Source: Acanthopleura granulata
Taxonomy: Eukaryota; Mollusca; Polyplacophora; Chitonida; Chitonidae
DNA length: 64,000 nt
Assembly: GCA_016165875.1 (NCBI GenBank)
Contig: JABBOT010000080.1
Coordinates: 37,553,281 to 37,617,280 of the forward strand
Direction of reading: 5' to 3'
The notes under the pieces are model-generated. The model saw only the letters and a list, made by a program, of their open reading frames with translations, had not been told where the DNA came from and searched no databases. Made by a program: the position numbers and the translations under genes. Shown piece by piece: positions 27,341 to 39,339 of this stretch (its first letter is position 1; each line of letters starts with the position of its first letter).

Positions 27341-27684
27341 TCATTTGTTTCTGAAATGGGTCTAACTTCGCATTTAACATCAAACATGATAATGGGTCTC
27401 TGTATATTCGAATGACATCTTACCCCAACGTCCCAGTTTCATGATGTGCACTTAGCTAAGTATTTCCTTAATTTTCATGACAACGCATGTTGTAAAGATA
27501 GGAAGTACACTTAGCTAAGTGCTACTTAGCACTAAACACGTTTCATGAAACCAGGGCCAAGACAATATTAATGAGATCAATTAAGAGGACTAAGCTTGTA
27601 TAAAGACTGAGATTTGTATGGATGGATGAGGCAACGTGGTATAATATCCGTTATTTCCACGGCAACTTTCTTCATCAGTTCTCA

Positions 27685-30600
27685 TCAGTTCGGCTGGATG
27701 TTATTGCTGAGGCAGAACATGACAAAGCGGTTATACTCTAGTTCCGTCATCACTGCGTTCAGCGCATAAATCTGTCAAAATTAAAATAGTAACAATAAGA
27801 AGAAGATGAAGAAGAAGAAGAAGAAAGGAGTATACTACGTAAAACAATACCAGTCCTGTAAGACTATCTAGTTCGAGAGTCAAATATACTGCACATGCTT
27901 AATAGCTTCCCACTATCAGCATCTAAAAGCGTCTAACAAATGTTCACAGTAACTCGGCTCCACTCCTGGACTTGGATGCCCCTCACATACGCTGTTAACT
28001 TTAACACCAGAAATAAACGATGTTTAAAGACAATCTAAATCATTTCAATATTCGACCAGCTTTTCGAGCTGAATTTCATTTCTACAAATGTGAATTCCAC
28101 AATCGATTCCTTTTCACAAACGGGTTCAACGTCAACAGGACCTGGTGGTGCCAACTTGCCACTGCTGAGTTCTGGTGTAATAATCGTTAAAGTGTGCAGG
28201 CGGTAGCACCAAAAGTAGTGTCGTAATGCATAAGCGTTATTAAAGTTTCCAAGCAAGCCCATAAGGTTTCGTTTCACTACAGTCCCAATGGGATTCAAAG
28301 CGAAAGAAAGCTAAAAACGAAGTCAGTTTTAACACACTGATAACCATGGTCACATTTATGTTTTTGGGCTTTTTTAAAGCGAGTTTAATGCATAAAATTT
28401 CAGAATGTTAGGGTACCGGTGTTTTAATACTCTGCCATCCCAACAAGTTTTTTTCCACTCTAAGCGTAACTTCAATGTTGAAAGAGCTTTTATTAACCAC
28501 GAGTAAAATATTTACTCAAATAATGTTAAAAAATAACAAATATTTCGCATATAAGCGAATCTAAAGAAAAACCGTGACGTAAGGTCAGAGTACTTAGTCC
28601 CTGAAACTACCCATTACAAATATAACCTGAAGAGAGGGTTAACAAAAATAAAGTGAAAAAAACAATGAAAGTGCAACATTTATATTTAATATGTGTGTAG
28701 TTTTTAAATGTTCGTCCCGGTAACCCTTACTCCATGCTTAATCTTTGTGTTGGAAGATTAATCTCTAGACCCCAACTAGAACAACTAGAACGGCTTTCAA
28801 ACGTTTAAGCTTTCCAAAAATTGTTTTGTGACATGGATATTTTATGGCTGTCACAAGTTAACCAGGTGCATATTTCTGGCTGTGCTGTTTTAATAAGCCA
28901 GTGTCGGCATTTCAGGAATCTCGCAGGTTCAAGCAGGTTGAGGCAAGATAAAGGGGGTTTTCCACATTTGTTGCTTTGTCGCGCTTAGCGCAACTTGCGT
29001 GAACTCGCGAAATTCCCACACGGCTTACCAGTATTTATAAATATAGCCGACTCTTATCTTGCACACGCTCCGTGAGTTTCTACTTCCCTTATTTATATAT
29101 TTGATTGATGTTTTACACCGTACAGAACATTTCACTTATGCGACGACGTCCAGTATTATAGTGGGAGGAAATCGGGCAGAGCCAAGTGGAAACCCACGAC
29201 CATCCGCAGGTTGCTGGTGTACCTTCCCACACGATTAGATTTTAATGATATTGGTGTGAGCTGGACTTGATCTCACAGCAATTGCATTGGTGAGAGGCAC
29301 CTGGGTCTTTACGCTACACTAGTGCGCTAACCCCCGTGAATACGTCCCGTGAGTCCTGAATAGCGTTTTCCATTTGAACAACGACAATGATTTTAAAGCA
29401 TCAATCGATAAGTCTAAGACAAGAGGATGAAGGAAAAAAAGGGTTGATTTTACCTCCTGTCGCTGTCGCTGTTTCAGCACTTTTTCATTCTCTTTCAGCA
29501 CCTGCTGCTCTGACTTTGCTTTCTTCCCGCGCTGCTTTTCTTGTGGTTTTTGCTCAGCTTTTTCGAGCGCTTGCAGTTTATTTTTGACGGCTCTCTGGGA
29601 CTAACAAAGAAGAGCATTGCTTTTTAGCACACAATCAAACAATAAGCTTCATCTGCCAAGACTTCATGCAATTCGGCAGTTGTTTCGGGCTCAAAGACTG
29701 TCTTTTCTTTTATCATCTCGAATTTCTGTTTAAAATTCGTGGCAAACATACACCGAGCTGCAGACAAGCATACATTTAACAGTGTAGTATCTGAATGGCA
29801 TTTTATGCAGTGCTGAAGAATATTTTACATGTACTTATACGACAACCAACCAGCATCGTGATGGGAGGAAACAAGGCTGAGCCTGGGGGAAACTGAGTAA
29901 TATCCGCAGCTTGCTGGCCATGCACGAGTGGACAGGAAGCCAGCCAGAGGGTTTGCACTCACAGCAAACCACATCGGAAAGAGGCTCCTGGATTATTGTA
30001 CCGCACGAGTGCGCTAACCACTGGCCATATGAATTTAATGCCACCTTGGCCACACTGAAGTTATCCAATGGGTTTGAAATCATTGTAAAATAGTCAAACC
30101 GTTTGGTCCTTTCAATCAATTTACATGATACTTATTCGTTGAATTCTCCAATCCATGCTCTTTCTACATTTTATATCGAAAAACACTCAGAAAAGGAAAA
30201 ATAATATGAGTGATTTAATTTATACTTTCATGCTGGCGTAGTGAAACTGGAAGATCATGTACCTTTACATCATTCATGCTGGGGATGTATCTATACTTCT
30301 GAAGTTGATCTGAAAGTAAAAATCAAAAGTTGTTCTCAGTTACCCGAACATAAAATTACACATTTTATGAAAAAGGCATCTGGCACAGAAGAGAAAGGTT
30401 CTTAAAAACTGTTCTGTTTTGATTTTCTTAAGAAATATGCTTATTAGTAAGAGGTAAGAAATCCAGCTGATACCATTCTGCTAACAATAAAATTCCCTTT
30501 AATGATCACATACAATTGGTCATGTCTTGAACTCCACTCACCTGGGGTTGGAGTTGCAGGAGGCGCACAGGGGTATTCTGTTCCACTGTCTTTATCCCTA

Positions 30601-32313
30601 AGTGATCCGGACTGTTTCTCAGACAAATATATGTTTACAAGTCTCCCCAGGTACTGGGCAGCTGCTGAAGAAGAACGAGTCTGGGTGGGGGAGTCACTAT
30701 TACTGCTGCGCAGCTGCTTTGAGCTATCGGACAGTTTCATACTGGATTCATTTGCTGAGGTAGAGTGCACACTAGTAGACTGTCTTGGCAGATCTGAGTT
30801 GACATGGCGTGAGGATACATAACATTCTACAGTCGGCAGGGTGCGTGATCTGGACGGCATGACACAGCTCTGGCCGGTTTGGTGACTATATATGACTCTC
30901 CTGACGTCATGTCGCTGTTTGAGGCTACTTGTGGGGAAGTCTGGCACTGAGTTAGCAGTCTTGGGCTTGTGGGTGTAGATCATGACTGGAGCACATGATA
31001 ATCTTAGCGTTTTATTTTGAGTGGATGAAGCTGCAGGGGCAGTGGAGGGTAGACCTGATGCTGGCTTCGCTCTGTTCTGTCTCATAACTACTTTTTTTAT
31101 TACATTGTTTCTTCTTGATATTGACCTTTTCAGTTTTCTTTGTTTCTGTTTGACTTTTTTCTTTTTGATATCTGAAAAAAAGAGATGACAAACAAAAAGC
31201 AATATTAAGATAATGACAACAGAAAGGTTTACACGAAAATGAATTTTTGATACATTTCTTGATGCATTTGTAACTGCATGAATATATATTATTACAGCCA
31301 TCTTTTATTAATTCTGTTCAATATTATTTCAAAACGTAGTAACAATGACAAGTTTTATGATGAAATATAAAAAAAAATAAGGTAGAAAAACTGTAATAAA
31401 AAGAATGATAAAAAAAGGAGAGGAGATAAATCATGTGAAATGTTATTACCGTTAAAGATGGAAAACAGAATAAAGGTAAGGTAATATTATTGTACTTGAT
31501 TTTTAGCAAAGAGTACCACATTATAGTACTGAAGGCTTTTCAGTTTACCATGGAAGTATGCATGGCCATCGTACAGGAACTTTATTTGTATATCATATAA
31601 ATAATGAATGAACGAATAAAGGATACGCTGAATTTAACTTAAAACAAACCTGGTGGTTCTGGTGATCTGTTTTCTTTGCTACTCCTCGAACAAGAAGACT
31701 CTGCTGATGTATGTATCGGCTGTCCTGACCACTGCTCTTCAGCCTGGTCAATCGGACACCTGCCATCTTCATTTCCAGTACACCTAGTATCTATATGTAC
31801 TGGTCCCGATAAAACCTTGCCAGTTTTTCGATCATGATTGTGGTTCAAGTTATTGTCCATGCCATTCCCCACTAAATACGCCGCATGTTTCGCTGGTGGA
31901 AAAAGTGTTACTTGGCTCAGATCGTGGGCATCGTTGAAGTGGGGAACTGTTTTATCAGTAGGCCTACATGCAGATGGAACGCTGTGGTGATCGCTGACGG
32001 AGAGGGGTTTCTGCGAAGAGGTTACGTTTGGCAGAGACCCAGTATTACCATTCTGTATATCTTTCAGGTGTCTGCCATCTGTTTTTAAGGTTTTCGGAGA
32101 GGAAACGTCTCGGCCAAAATGTAATCTATATTCCAAATGATCTTTGTGTACAGAGTGCTGCTGATGAGGGATTTCAGTCTCGATGTAACTGTGGGTTAGC
32201 TCAGTGTGAAGTTGGATACTGTTCGGCCGCTGATTACTGATTAAAATCTGTGCTTTTGCTCCACTTAGATACAAATCCGACACTCCTTGTCCCACAGCAA
32301 CACCAGATGGCAT
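27685..32313 (-). CDS. Unidentified 524-aa basic coiled-coil protein, five exons
   Basis: Five minus-strand exons splice in phase from ATG to TGA: 32313-31650, 31171-30542, 30309-30263, 29600-29454 and 27771-27685 (664+630+47+147+87 = 1575 nt). All junctions are GT-AG, and the phases (1,1,0,0) match exactly. The first two exons encode about 430 mostly disordered residues rich in Ser, Pro, His and polar residues, with a basic stretch just after junction 1 (DIKKKKVKQKQRKLKRS). The third and fourth exons give DQLQKYRYIPSMNDVK and then a Lys/Glu/Gln-rich likely coiled coil (NKLQALEKAEQKPQEKQ ... LKENEKVLKQRQRQE). The last exon continues the helix with IYALNAVMTELEYNRFVMF and ends NNIQPN. The short conserved-looking C-terminus after a disordered N-terminus is common in centrosomal or ciliary proteins, but I do not recognise the family. 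The gene starts about 420 bp from NIP7 in divergent orientation. Confidence 0.78.
27796..27826. repeat. GAA-type microsatellite beside a splice acceptor
   Basis: An AAGAAGAAGATGAAGAAGAA run on the plus strand gives a CTT-rich pyrimidine tract on the minus strand, about 25-55 bases upstream of the last acceptor (exon top 27771) of the coiled-coil gene. It may act as part of that intron's pyrimidine tract. Confidence 0.8.
29100..29335 (-). mobile_element. SINE-B copy, antisense
   Basis: Read on the plus strand it starts 'TTGATTGATGTTTTACACCG' and 'CATTTCACTTATGCGACGAC', then 'GGGAGGAAATCGGGCAGAGC' and 'CCCACGACCATCCGCAGGTT'. It ends with a mirrored tRNA-like head 'GCGCTAACCCCCGTG'. It sits in the last intron of the coiled-coil gene (29453-27772), in the same orientation as that gene. 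Confidence 0.85.
29815..30020 (-). mobile_element. SINE-B copy, antisense, diverged
   Basis: Same family and orientation as 29100-29335 and equally intronic. It keeps 'GGGAGGAAACAAGGCTGAGC', 'GGGGGAAACT', 'CCGCAGCTTGCTGG' and a head remnant 'GAGTGCGCTAACCACTGGCC'. The 5' half of the SINE is better kept than its AAAT-rich tail. Confidence 0.75.
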
Positions 32314-32733
32314 CTTCCAGCTATGGAGTTAAATGAAACCCTGAAATTTCATATCTACCCGAAACCCCGTCCTCCTTCGTCGACACCTGCACTTTTCGCC
32401 ATGTCTACACCACAACGGTCGTCATGGCTACCAGTATGGACAAATTAAGACTAGCAAATAAAACGGAAGAAGAGATCAAATTTATTGCCAAAAATCTTTT
32501 TAAGCAATTTTAAATAGCAGATATGTTAGAAATAAAATTGGATATTATTTTAGTGTAATAAAAATGAGTTAATACTTCACAAAGGCTGATATCTCATCAA
32601 ATAAATCATAAGGACCCAGGTCAGTTTTGAAATTTTATCTCAACCTACCGTGTTGGAGCGAGTAAATCTCACGCATGCGCCCATACTGTCAGATTACACG
32701 TGAGCACGTCTTCGAAATCAACTTTCTGGAAAG
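32314..32733. promoter_or_regulatory. Shared head-to-head promoter interval, coiled-coil gene / NIP7
   Basis: The two start codons lie about 420 bp apart in opposite directions, so the 5' UTRs and promoters of both genes must share this interval unless there are upstream 5' exons. A palindromic ACGCATGCGC at 32671-32680, about 55 bp before the NIP7 ATG, resembles the GCGCATGCGC core of NRF1 sites, which are common in housekeeping promoters. On the minus side 'AATTTCAGGG' lies about 30 bp before the coiled-coil ATG and could be a 5'-UTR acceptor. No TATA box is obvious. Confidence 0.55.
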
Positions 32734-35700
32734 ATGAGACCTTTAACCGAGGAAGAAACGAAAACATTTTTCGAAAAACTGTCAAAATAGTAAGTACTTC
32801 AAGTAGGGATGATAATATGTTTCACATGGATTGTAAGTTTTAATCGATTGTAGGATGGCTGTCTTATCTGTTTTATGACTTTCTTACGTGGTGCGGTAAA
32901 TATCTGTAGTCACTTACTGATAAACAAGTAGGTCTAGGCCTGACTTTAGTTCAATTGAATTCAACGTTGAGATCTATTTCTCTGGCAGGTAAATATCAGA
33001 AATTGTTAAAAATAGAAATCAACGTTCAATTTAATTAAAGTAGACATGGTGAGTGATGTGTATCATGGCAAAGATGAAATATTATACATTTGTGGTCTGA
33101 CTAGAGACGGTAAACTGAGAATTGAGGGAGGGGGAGATCTTAAGGAAAAGAACCGGATTTAGCATTAAACTTGAAATGAAAATATGAATATCATAAAAGA
33201 TGTACTGTTAATATCCTTAATTGTGAAGTATTATTTGCAAACTCACAAACACCACACTTGTCTGTTGGTTGGTATTTATTTATTTATTTCATTGATGATT
33301 TACTCAGTACTCAAGAAGATTTCACTTATACGACAGCGGGTAGCATTCTGGTGGAAGGAAACTGGGCAGAGTCTGGGGGATACCCACGATCATCAGCAGG
33401 TTGCTGGCAGACCTTCCCACATTCCGTGCAGTGAGAGAGGAAGCCAGCGATTGCATTGGTGGTAGGCCTCTGAGTGGTTACGCTGCACTAGTGCACTCAC
33501 CAACTGAGCATCTTTGATATTTATAATGTAGCCTAACTGGCTATAGTGAACATGAGAATGATGTCACATGGTAGGGTGATGTCAGTTCGTTGAAGAATGC
33601 CCTTTTCTCAGTGAACATCAGACAAGTGGGTAAGTGAGGAGCAATAGCACAGCTCTAGTGTTTACAAATCCTGACACTTAGTGCTTTCTGACAATTGTAC
33701 AACAATAACAGTAATAATACAAGTAATACTAAAGGTATCTCACAATAATGCTGGAGGGTAACTAGGTCAAAATTTGTCTCTCATAAATAGTGCGCAAAAT
33801 CGCCAATATATAAGGAATGCCTAGCCTGTATGGATCATAAAATTACCTGATACATGTAATATTTACAAATGTTCACATGGTAGAACTCCTCATCCATAAG
33901 TGGAAGAGTACTCTCTTATATGTTTACATATACATTATAAAAATTATGATCTTTTTTCTGTGTTTGTTCTGTTCAGTATTGGGGAGAATATCAAGTTGCT
34001 GTTGGATAGACCTGATGGGACATATTGTTTCAGACTGCACAGAGACCGAGTCTTCTATGTTAGGTAAAGTATTTATGTTAGGGGTAATGCTGTCATTATG
34101 TGGACCAGGTGTCTTCTCTGTTGAGTAATGTGTTCATTGATGAAGATCCTTTTAGCTGGAGTTAGCGGTTGTGAAGTTAGTGGAATGGAGTATGAATAAA
34201 GGTGCTTGTCTTTCAGTCGTAAAGACTTACGGGGTGTTGGTTCACTCCTGGCCTTGGACAAGAAATTTGTTAATTCTCTCGGCTCTTGCTGTTTGTGGGA
34301 CCGAAGACCTTGTATGACCGTTAATGATTTGCACAATCTGACGTTTCTTGAAAACAACTTTTCTTCCGCCAATATCTCTACGCCATATGTCACTTGTCAT
34401 TATTTTGCAACGGGTTCTTCCTCCACCTGTAAAGCTGACCACCATTGTAGAAATGAAGTAACATTAAAATAAACAAAAAATATTAGCTGGGATTAAAATA
34501 GACTCCCTTACATCTGGTCTTCTCAGGTAATGTTGTCATTATGAACCCAAATCAGTGTGTGAACTGAAATTATGAGAAATAACAAAAATTAGTAGTCAGA
34601 TTTGTTAAGGAAGAAATACGAAGAAGAAAAGTATGTGTGTGTTTTGACGAATTAAGCATGAAGCATAGGTTTTAAATGTTTCTGTACCTCTTTTATTATG
34701 TAGATTTCGACTAACGCAGGGATTGAATTTCCTTTATAGCTTGTTCAATGTAATTGGAAAGCAAGCATTCTAAAAATATCCAGATGTAAATCCAAGAAGC
34801 AGCTAGCTTTTTGATATTGATTTGTTTGATCTGAATTTGCATGTTTCTCAGGGAGGATATTATGAAGAAAGCTGGCAATGTCTCCAGGGAGAACCTTTTA
34901 AGTTTGGGGACCTGTTATGGCAAATTTACAAAAACTGGCAAGTTCAGGCTGCACATCACTGCACTGGACTATTTGGCTCCATATGCAAAGGTACTGGTAT
35001 CTGTAGTTGAGCTATCACAATCTTGTCTAGTTTTGATATTGACTGTACATCTATCAACATGTCTTTTTTTTTTTTTTCATTTTTTTATCAAATTCAATGC
35101 AGAGAAGACTGTTATTTTTAAGTTATATGATGAACTTTTTGAAAGTAAAATTCGTAAACCTGTTTGCTTTTTTCCAACATAAAATGTAATCATACAGTAC
35201 CGCCCATGCCCAACAGCAAATCGGGCATGCTGTTTCACGCGATCTGGCTGCGCTGTGTCAGTACTCTGTACTCTCCCAGGCTATGCAGTCTGCCACTGCT
35301 CTGTACGCGTTCTGATTATGCTCTGGTCACTTCCCAACAGGCCTTATCACCCCTACATGTTGCGCATTCGTAGTTTATGGGTTAAAATCATGGATAAACA
35401 TAATTGTCCTATAATTTTATTGTCCCTCGCTGTTTTGAGGGATTTTTGGCAATTTAACACTGTTGGACACCCAGTATTAAAACAAAAGACTAGCAGTTCC
35501 TTTCTGTTAGTGCTTGCGTAGGCAACGGCTGCACTGTCGGCAACTTCGATAGTAGTCCGACTTCCTGCTGGTTGGTGGACAGATTTTCCTTTGTATCTCG
35601 GTGGGTAGTCTAACAGAGGTATTTTATGATTTAGTGAAATGAAAAAGATTAGTGGCTTCAGTGGTTCATGTTTGCTTGCGCACCTTAGTCGTTGCAAAGT

Positions 35701-38700
35701 GTTTGGCTTGTGTCATGATTATTTGAGACTTGATGAGTGTTGATACTGCTTCTCACAGTGGCACGCATACATTAGTACCGGGAGATCTGTTCATTAATAA
35801 TTGTGTTACTTAACATGATTTAGGTGTTGAATCAAAAAATAACTTAACCCAGGAAATTTTATAATGAAATCTTTAATAACTTTGTAAGAGTCTGAGTTCT
35901 TACCTCGCACGTTGCCTTGTTGTGGGTTTTGTAATGGCGCAGGTTTTTTTGGCGATACCTACCAATCTGCTTTGAATCTCAATGTCTTCACCCATGGATA
36001 TTACACTATGTTTCCCTCTGGCTACAAAAGTCCCACAGAAAAGTGTATCATGTGCAGCATATCTACTGTCTCTGCAACCCCTGAGCTACGTGATAACCAG
36101 TGGGCTTACTGATGTTGTGAGAAGTCAACCGGAAGCGGTAGGGCCTCGTGTACAAATAAAACTTTACCCCGAAGTAAGCAAATTATATGCCTTCATTAAG
36201 TTAACAGGTACGGACTCTGAACTAAAAAACGTTTCATAGTCATCCTGAACATATATTTGGCATTCCTTTCCTCAAAAATTTTCGGTTTCCCAATTTTGTC
36301 ATGGTGGTCGAAAAATCGTTCTGCCTAAATTCCATGTAGGCAGTCGGCAGGAGATTGATCGGTTCGATCGCCTACTATTTCGAGGCCTGGTAAGCTGCAT
36401 ATTGGCAGCCAAACTACATTTGTTTTCAAAGCACAGACACGTGTAGTCTTACATGGTAGGTGCCGGCCGGCTGGTCGTGGATTTCCCGCGGTGTGGCCAT
36501 GGTCTGGGCACATTTTGTTGGCGGTCTGGATGAGTTTTGTTAGCAGTCTTGACGAGCTTTGTCAGCAGTCTGAGCGAACCCGATTTGCTGTTGGGCGTGG
36601 GCGGTATTGTATCAGTCTTGTACAAGCCTGTATAATTATTGCTTTTTGGGTAAGGCTTTCCATGATGACTACATATTTTACCAGGTGACAAAACTTTATT
36701 GCCCAGGCAATAATGAACATTCAACAGTAGACTACATGGAAAAGCGTCCTTAATGCGTTTAGTAATACAGTAATATGGTGAAAGATTTTTTCTTATGTTC
36801 TTCACACATGATGGTAACATCTATGATAACTGCTGGTATGTACAGAATTTGTTCACATGTGTTTTTATATGTTGCAGTACAAGATTTGGTTGAAACCCAG
36901 TGCTGAGCAGCAGTTTTTGTATGGCCACCATGTGATGAAATCTGGATTGGGGAGAATCACTGAAAACACAAACAAGTACCAGGGAATCGTTGTCTACTCC
37001 ATGGGAGATCTGCCTTTAGTGAGCATGAAGTGCAGTCTTGGAAAATAAATCATCCTGTATCATTTACTTTTGTTCTCTCCAAATTTTGCCACAAAAGTAT
37101 CACCTATGTAGAATGATTCAGTTAGTCCTAGTATTATATCAATAAAATGTGCGGGCTAATCCTGTATTGTCTGAATAGAATGGATAAGTTAGTCCTTATA
37201 TCACCTGAATAAAATGGGCGTGATAGTCATTTGTCCTAATATCACCTGATTAGAATGGACAGGCAAGGTCTTGTATTGTCTGAATAGAATGGATAAGTTA
37301 GTCCTAATATCACCTGAATAAAATAGGTAGGATAATCATTTGTCCTAATATCACCTGATTAGAATGGACAGGCTAGGCCTCGTATTGTCTGAATAGAATG
37401 GATAAGTTAGTCCTAATATCACCTGAATAAAATGGGTGGGATATTCATTTGTCCTAAAATCACCCGCTTAGAATGGGTAAGTTTATAGTCCTAATTTACC
37501 ACATGAAAGAATAGGATGGGTGAAAGCTAACCTCCCATGAATAGACTTGGTGAGTTAATCCTGTTATTACTTGAAATAAATTGGTAGGTAAACCATAATA
37601 CCCTTAGAGTTTGGAACATTCCACACTAACCAACCAAAGTGACACGTAGGTGGCTTACCCCAGGCTCTCCCTCCACACATAAAACTAGGCCTTACAAAGC
37701 ATGTGAAAACATCTCAGGGATAGAGGTAAACAGTGTTAAAACATCTCAGGGATAGAGGTAAACAGTGTTACAACATCTCAGGGATAGAGGTAAACAGTGT
37801 TAAAACATCTCGGGGATAGAGGTAAACAGTGTTAAAACAAACCGATACTTGATTTCAAAACTGATTAACGTGCTCACAAATGCATCTGCGGTAAGGTGAT
37901 TCTTGGGCTCTGTCCAGTTTCGTCCAACCATAATACCGACAGCTATCTTCTAAGTGAAATATTCTTGAGTGCAGAGTAAAACACCAGTGAAATAAAGAAA
38001 TAAATCAGATTTGTTGTGCTGCATTATGCTCTTTCTGAGGATAACATGCAACCATTGGCTGGTGATTTATGACCTGAAAAACTGTACAAGATGTCTACTG
38101 GATGGGTGGATATACACTTTTTGTGCTGTTACATGTACTGGAGTCCTAATATCTGTGGGGAATCACTTTACCTGTTGAGATAAATGTGAGCACCACTGGC
38201 ATGGATAACATGTACACAAATTCAGAAATCTGGAGAAGAGTATCTGTAGGAAGAGTCAAGTAATTTCTGTATGTGCCGAGTGTTCTTTTTGCGTTTTGTT
38301 TTATTTTTTTTTTCCACGCATACGTCTGACCAATGTCATGCAAGTAAAATCTATAACTTAACCCAAATATACAACTCATACCATCTTTGTCAGTCTCAAA
38401 CAGTTGTGTTTTTCCACTGGGCTCTGCTCGGTTTCTTCCATACTACCATGATGACCATTGTTGAATAAGTGAAATATTATTGAGTACAATGTGAAACACT
38501 GATTGAATAAATACATAAATAGATTTTAAACCTCGTCAAATGAAGAAGTAATTTGAAATAAGGCCTAGAACATTTATGGTATAAATAAATATTTATAAAT
38601 GAATGAAGTTGTATCAAGGGCTTTTAAATAATAAACCTGTCTTTTTTTTGCTTATGTTCCAGGGTTTTGGCGTTGCTGCTAGGTCAACTCAGGATTGCCG

Positions 38701-38782
38701 GCATGCTGACCCCATGACCATAGTAGCCTTCCATCAAGCTGATATAGGTGAATACCTCAGGAGTGAGGACACCCTTGTGTGA
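32734..38782 (+). CDS. NIP7: 60S ribosome biogenesis factor NIP7
   Basis: Five exons with matched phases: 32734-32789, 33977-34063, 34852-34990, 36878-37018 and 38663-38782 (56+87+139+141+120 = 543 nt). They encode exactly 180 residues, the usual length of animal NIP7. The protein begins [19 protein letters not shown], followed by [20 protein letters not shown]. The middle has [14 protein letters not shown] and [16 protein letters not shown]. The C-terminal PUA domain starts at [16 protein letters not shown] and includes [20 protein letters not shown] and [19 protein letters not shown]7 is a nucleolar assembly factor for the large subunit and also takes part in 27S/pre-rRNA maturation; the PUA domain binds RNA. 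All introns are GT-AG. Intron 3 contains an inverted-repeat element; intron 4 contains tandem repeats and SINE tails. No frame defect is visible, so the gene looks intact. Confidence 0.98.
33261..33515 (-). mobile_element. SINE-B copy, antisense, in NIP7 intron 2
   Basis: Read on the plus strand: an (ATTT)n stretch, 'CAAGAAGATTTCACTTATAC', 'GGAAGGAAACTGGGCAGAGT', 'CCCACGATCATCAGCAGGTT', 'GAGGAAGCCAGC' and a terminal 'GTGCACTCACCAACTGAGCA', which mirrors the tRNA-like head. Near full length. It lies between NIP7 exons 1 and 2 (intron 32790-33976), antisense to the gene. Confidence 0.87.
35197..36627. mobile_element. Inverted-repeat-bounded segment in NIP7 intron 3
   Basis: The left arm around 35197-35228 ('CAGTACCGCCCATGCCCAAC', 'AGCAAATCGGGC') is the reverse complement of the right arm around 36578-36612 ('GCGAACCCGATTTGCTGTTG', 'GGCGTGGGCGGTATTG'). 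The arms are about 30-35 bp long with a few mismatches and bound about 1.4 kb. Nothing coding was recognised inside, so this is a candidate non-autonomous DNA transposon or an old foldback. It may instead be two separate short insertions in opposite orientation. Confidence 0.6.
37136..37500. repeat. Tandem repeat, ~36-bp subunit in ~109-bp higher-order unit
   Basis: The subunit is roughly 'GTCCTAATATCACCTGAAT' plus AAAATGG(G/A)... . Three successive variants (GGATAAGTTAGT..., ...GGATAATCATTTGT..., ...GGACAGGCTAGGCCT...) form a unit of about 109 bp that repeats about three times. It starts about 120 bp after NIP7 exon 4, inside intron 4. Confidence 0.85.
37705..37840. repeat. Tandem repeat, 32-bp unit, four copies
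   Basis: The unit 'AAAACATCTCAGGGATAGAG' plus GTAAACAGTGTT is repeated four times with only one or two changes, so the array is young. NIP7 intron 4. Confidence 0.92.
37896..38010 (+). mobile_element. SINE-B 3' fragment
   Basis: Contains 'TCTAAGTGAAATATTCTTGA' and 'GTAAAACACCAGTGAAATAA' with an A-rich tail. The tRNA-like head is absent. NIP7 intron 4, sense orientation. Confidence 0.75.
38395..38525 (+). mobile_element. SINE-B 3' fragment
   Basis: Contains 'GGGCTCTGCTCGGTTTCTTC', 'AAGTGAAATATTATTGAGTA' and 'GAAACACTGATTGAATAAAT'. Second such tail in NIP7 intron 4, ending about 140 bp before exon 5. Confidence 0.8.
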
Positions 38783-39235
38783 GGCCATTGCCATCACAAA
38801 GAACACTTCATGCTTACATTCTGTTGTGGCAGTAAATACAGGTGCGCAGTTGCTAGTGACTTGTGTTGCACAACTGATAACTCCTGCGATCTCGTCGTCT
38901 ATGGAGTCCTTGTTACAGGAAAAAAAGACTTATGTTAGATGTTAAGGATGATTACCAGCGAGTCTCCAGTGTAGGAACTCTGGAATCTGGTCAGAAGTCA
39001 GGAGTATTGTTCATTATTCCATTCATAACAACATGGACCTGCAAGGATTAAAAGTCACCATCTGCAAACTACAATGTCATAAACGCTGTGTGAATGGACA
39101 ATTACATATTTGCTGGGCATATGTCTTTGAAATTATGTCGCTTCAACATGGAGTAATGTTGTGTGAAATTGTAAATGTGGTGATCAGCTGTAGAGCATAA
39201 ATCAGTACAGCATACTTGCTTGATGAAACTTGCCA

Positions 39236-39335
39236 GTCACGGCCTTAGACACCATCTAGTATGTCACAGCCTTAAGACACCATCTAGTATGTCACAGCCT
39301 TAAGACACCATCTAGTATGTCACAGGCTTAGACCC
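39236..39335. repeat. Tandem repeat, 34-bp unit, three copies
   Basis: 'TTAGACACCATCTAGTATGT' plus CACAGCC(TTAAG) is repeated three times nearly unchanged. It leads directly into the 73-bp array. Confidence 0.85.
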
Positions 39336-39339
39336 CCTC

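Noticed and set aside
30502..30822. 106-codon plus-strand frame
   Set aside because: Antisense shadow of exon 2 of the minus-strand coiled-coil gene.
35912..36112. Cys/Gly-rich 66-codon frame ([13 protein letters not shown])
   Set aside because: It lies in NIP7 intron 3 inside the inverted-repeat segment. No matching exon boundaries, and the zinc-finger-like resemblance is too short.
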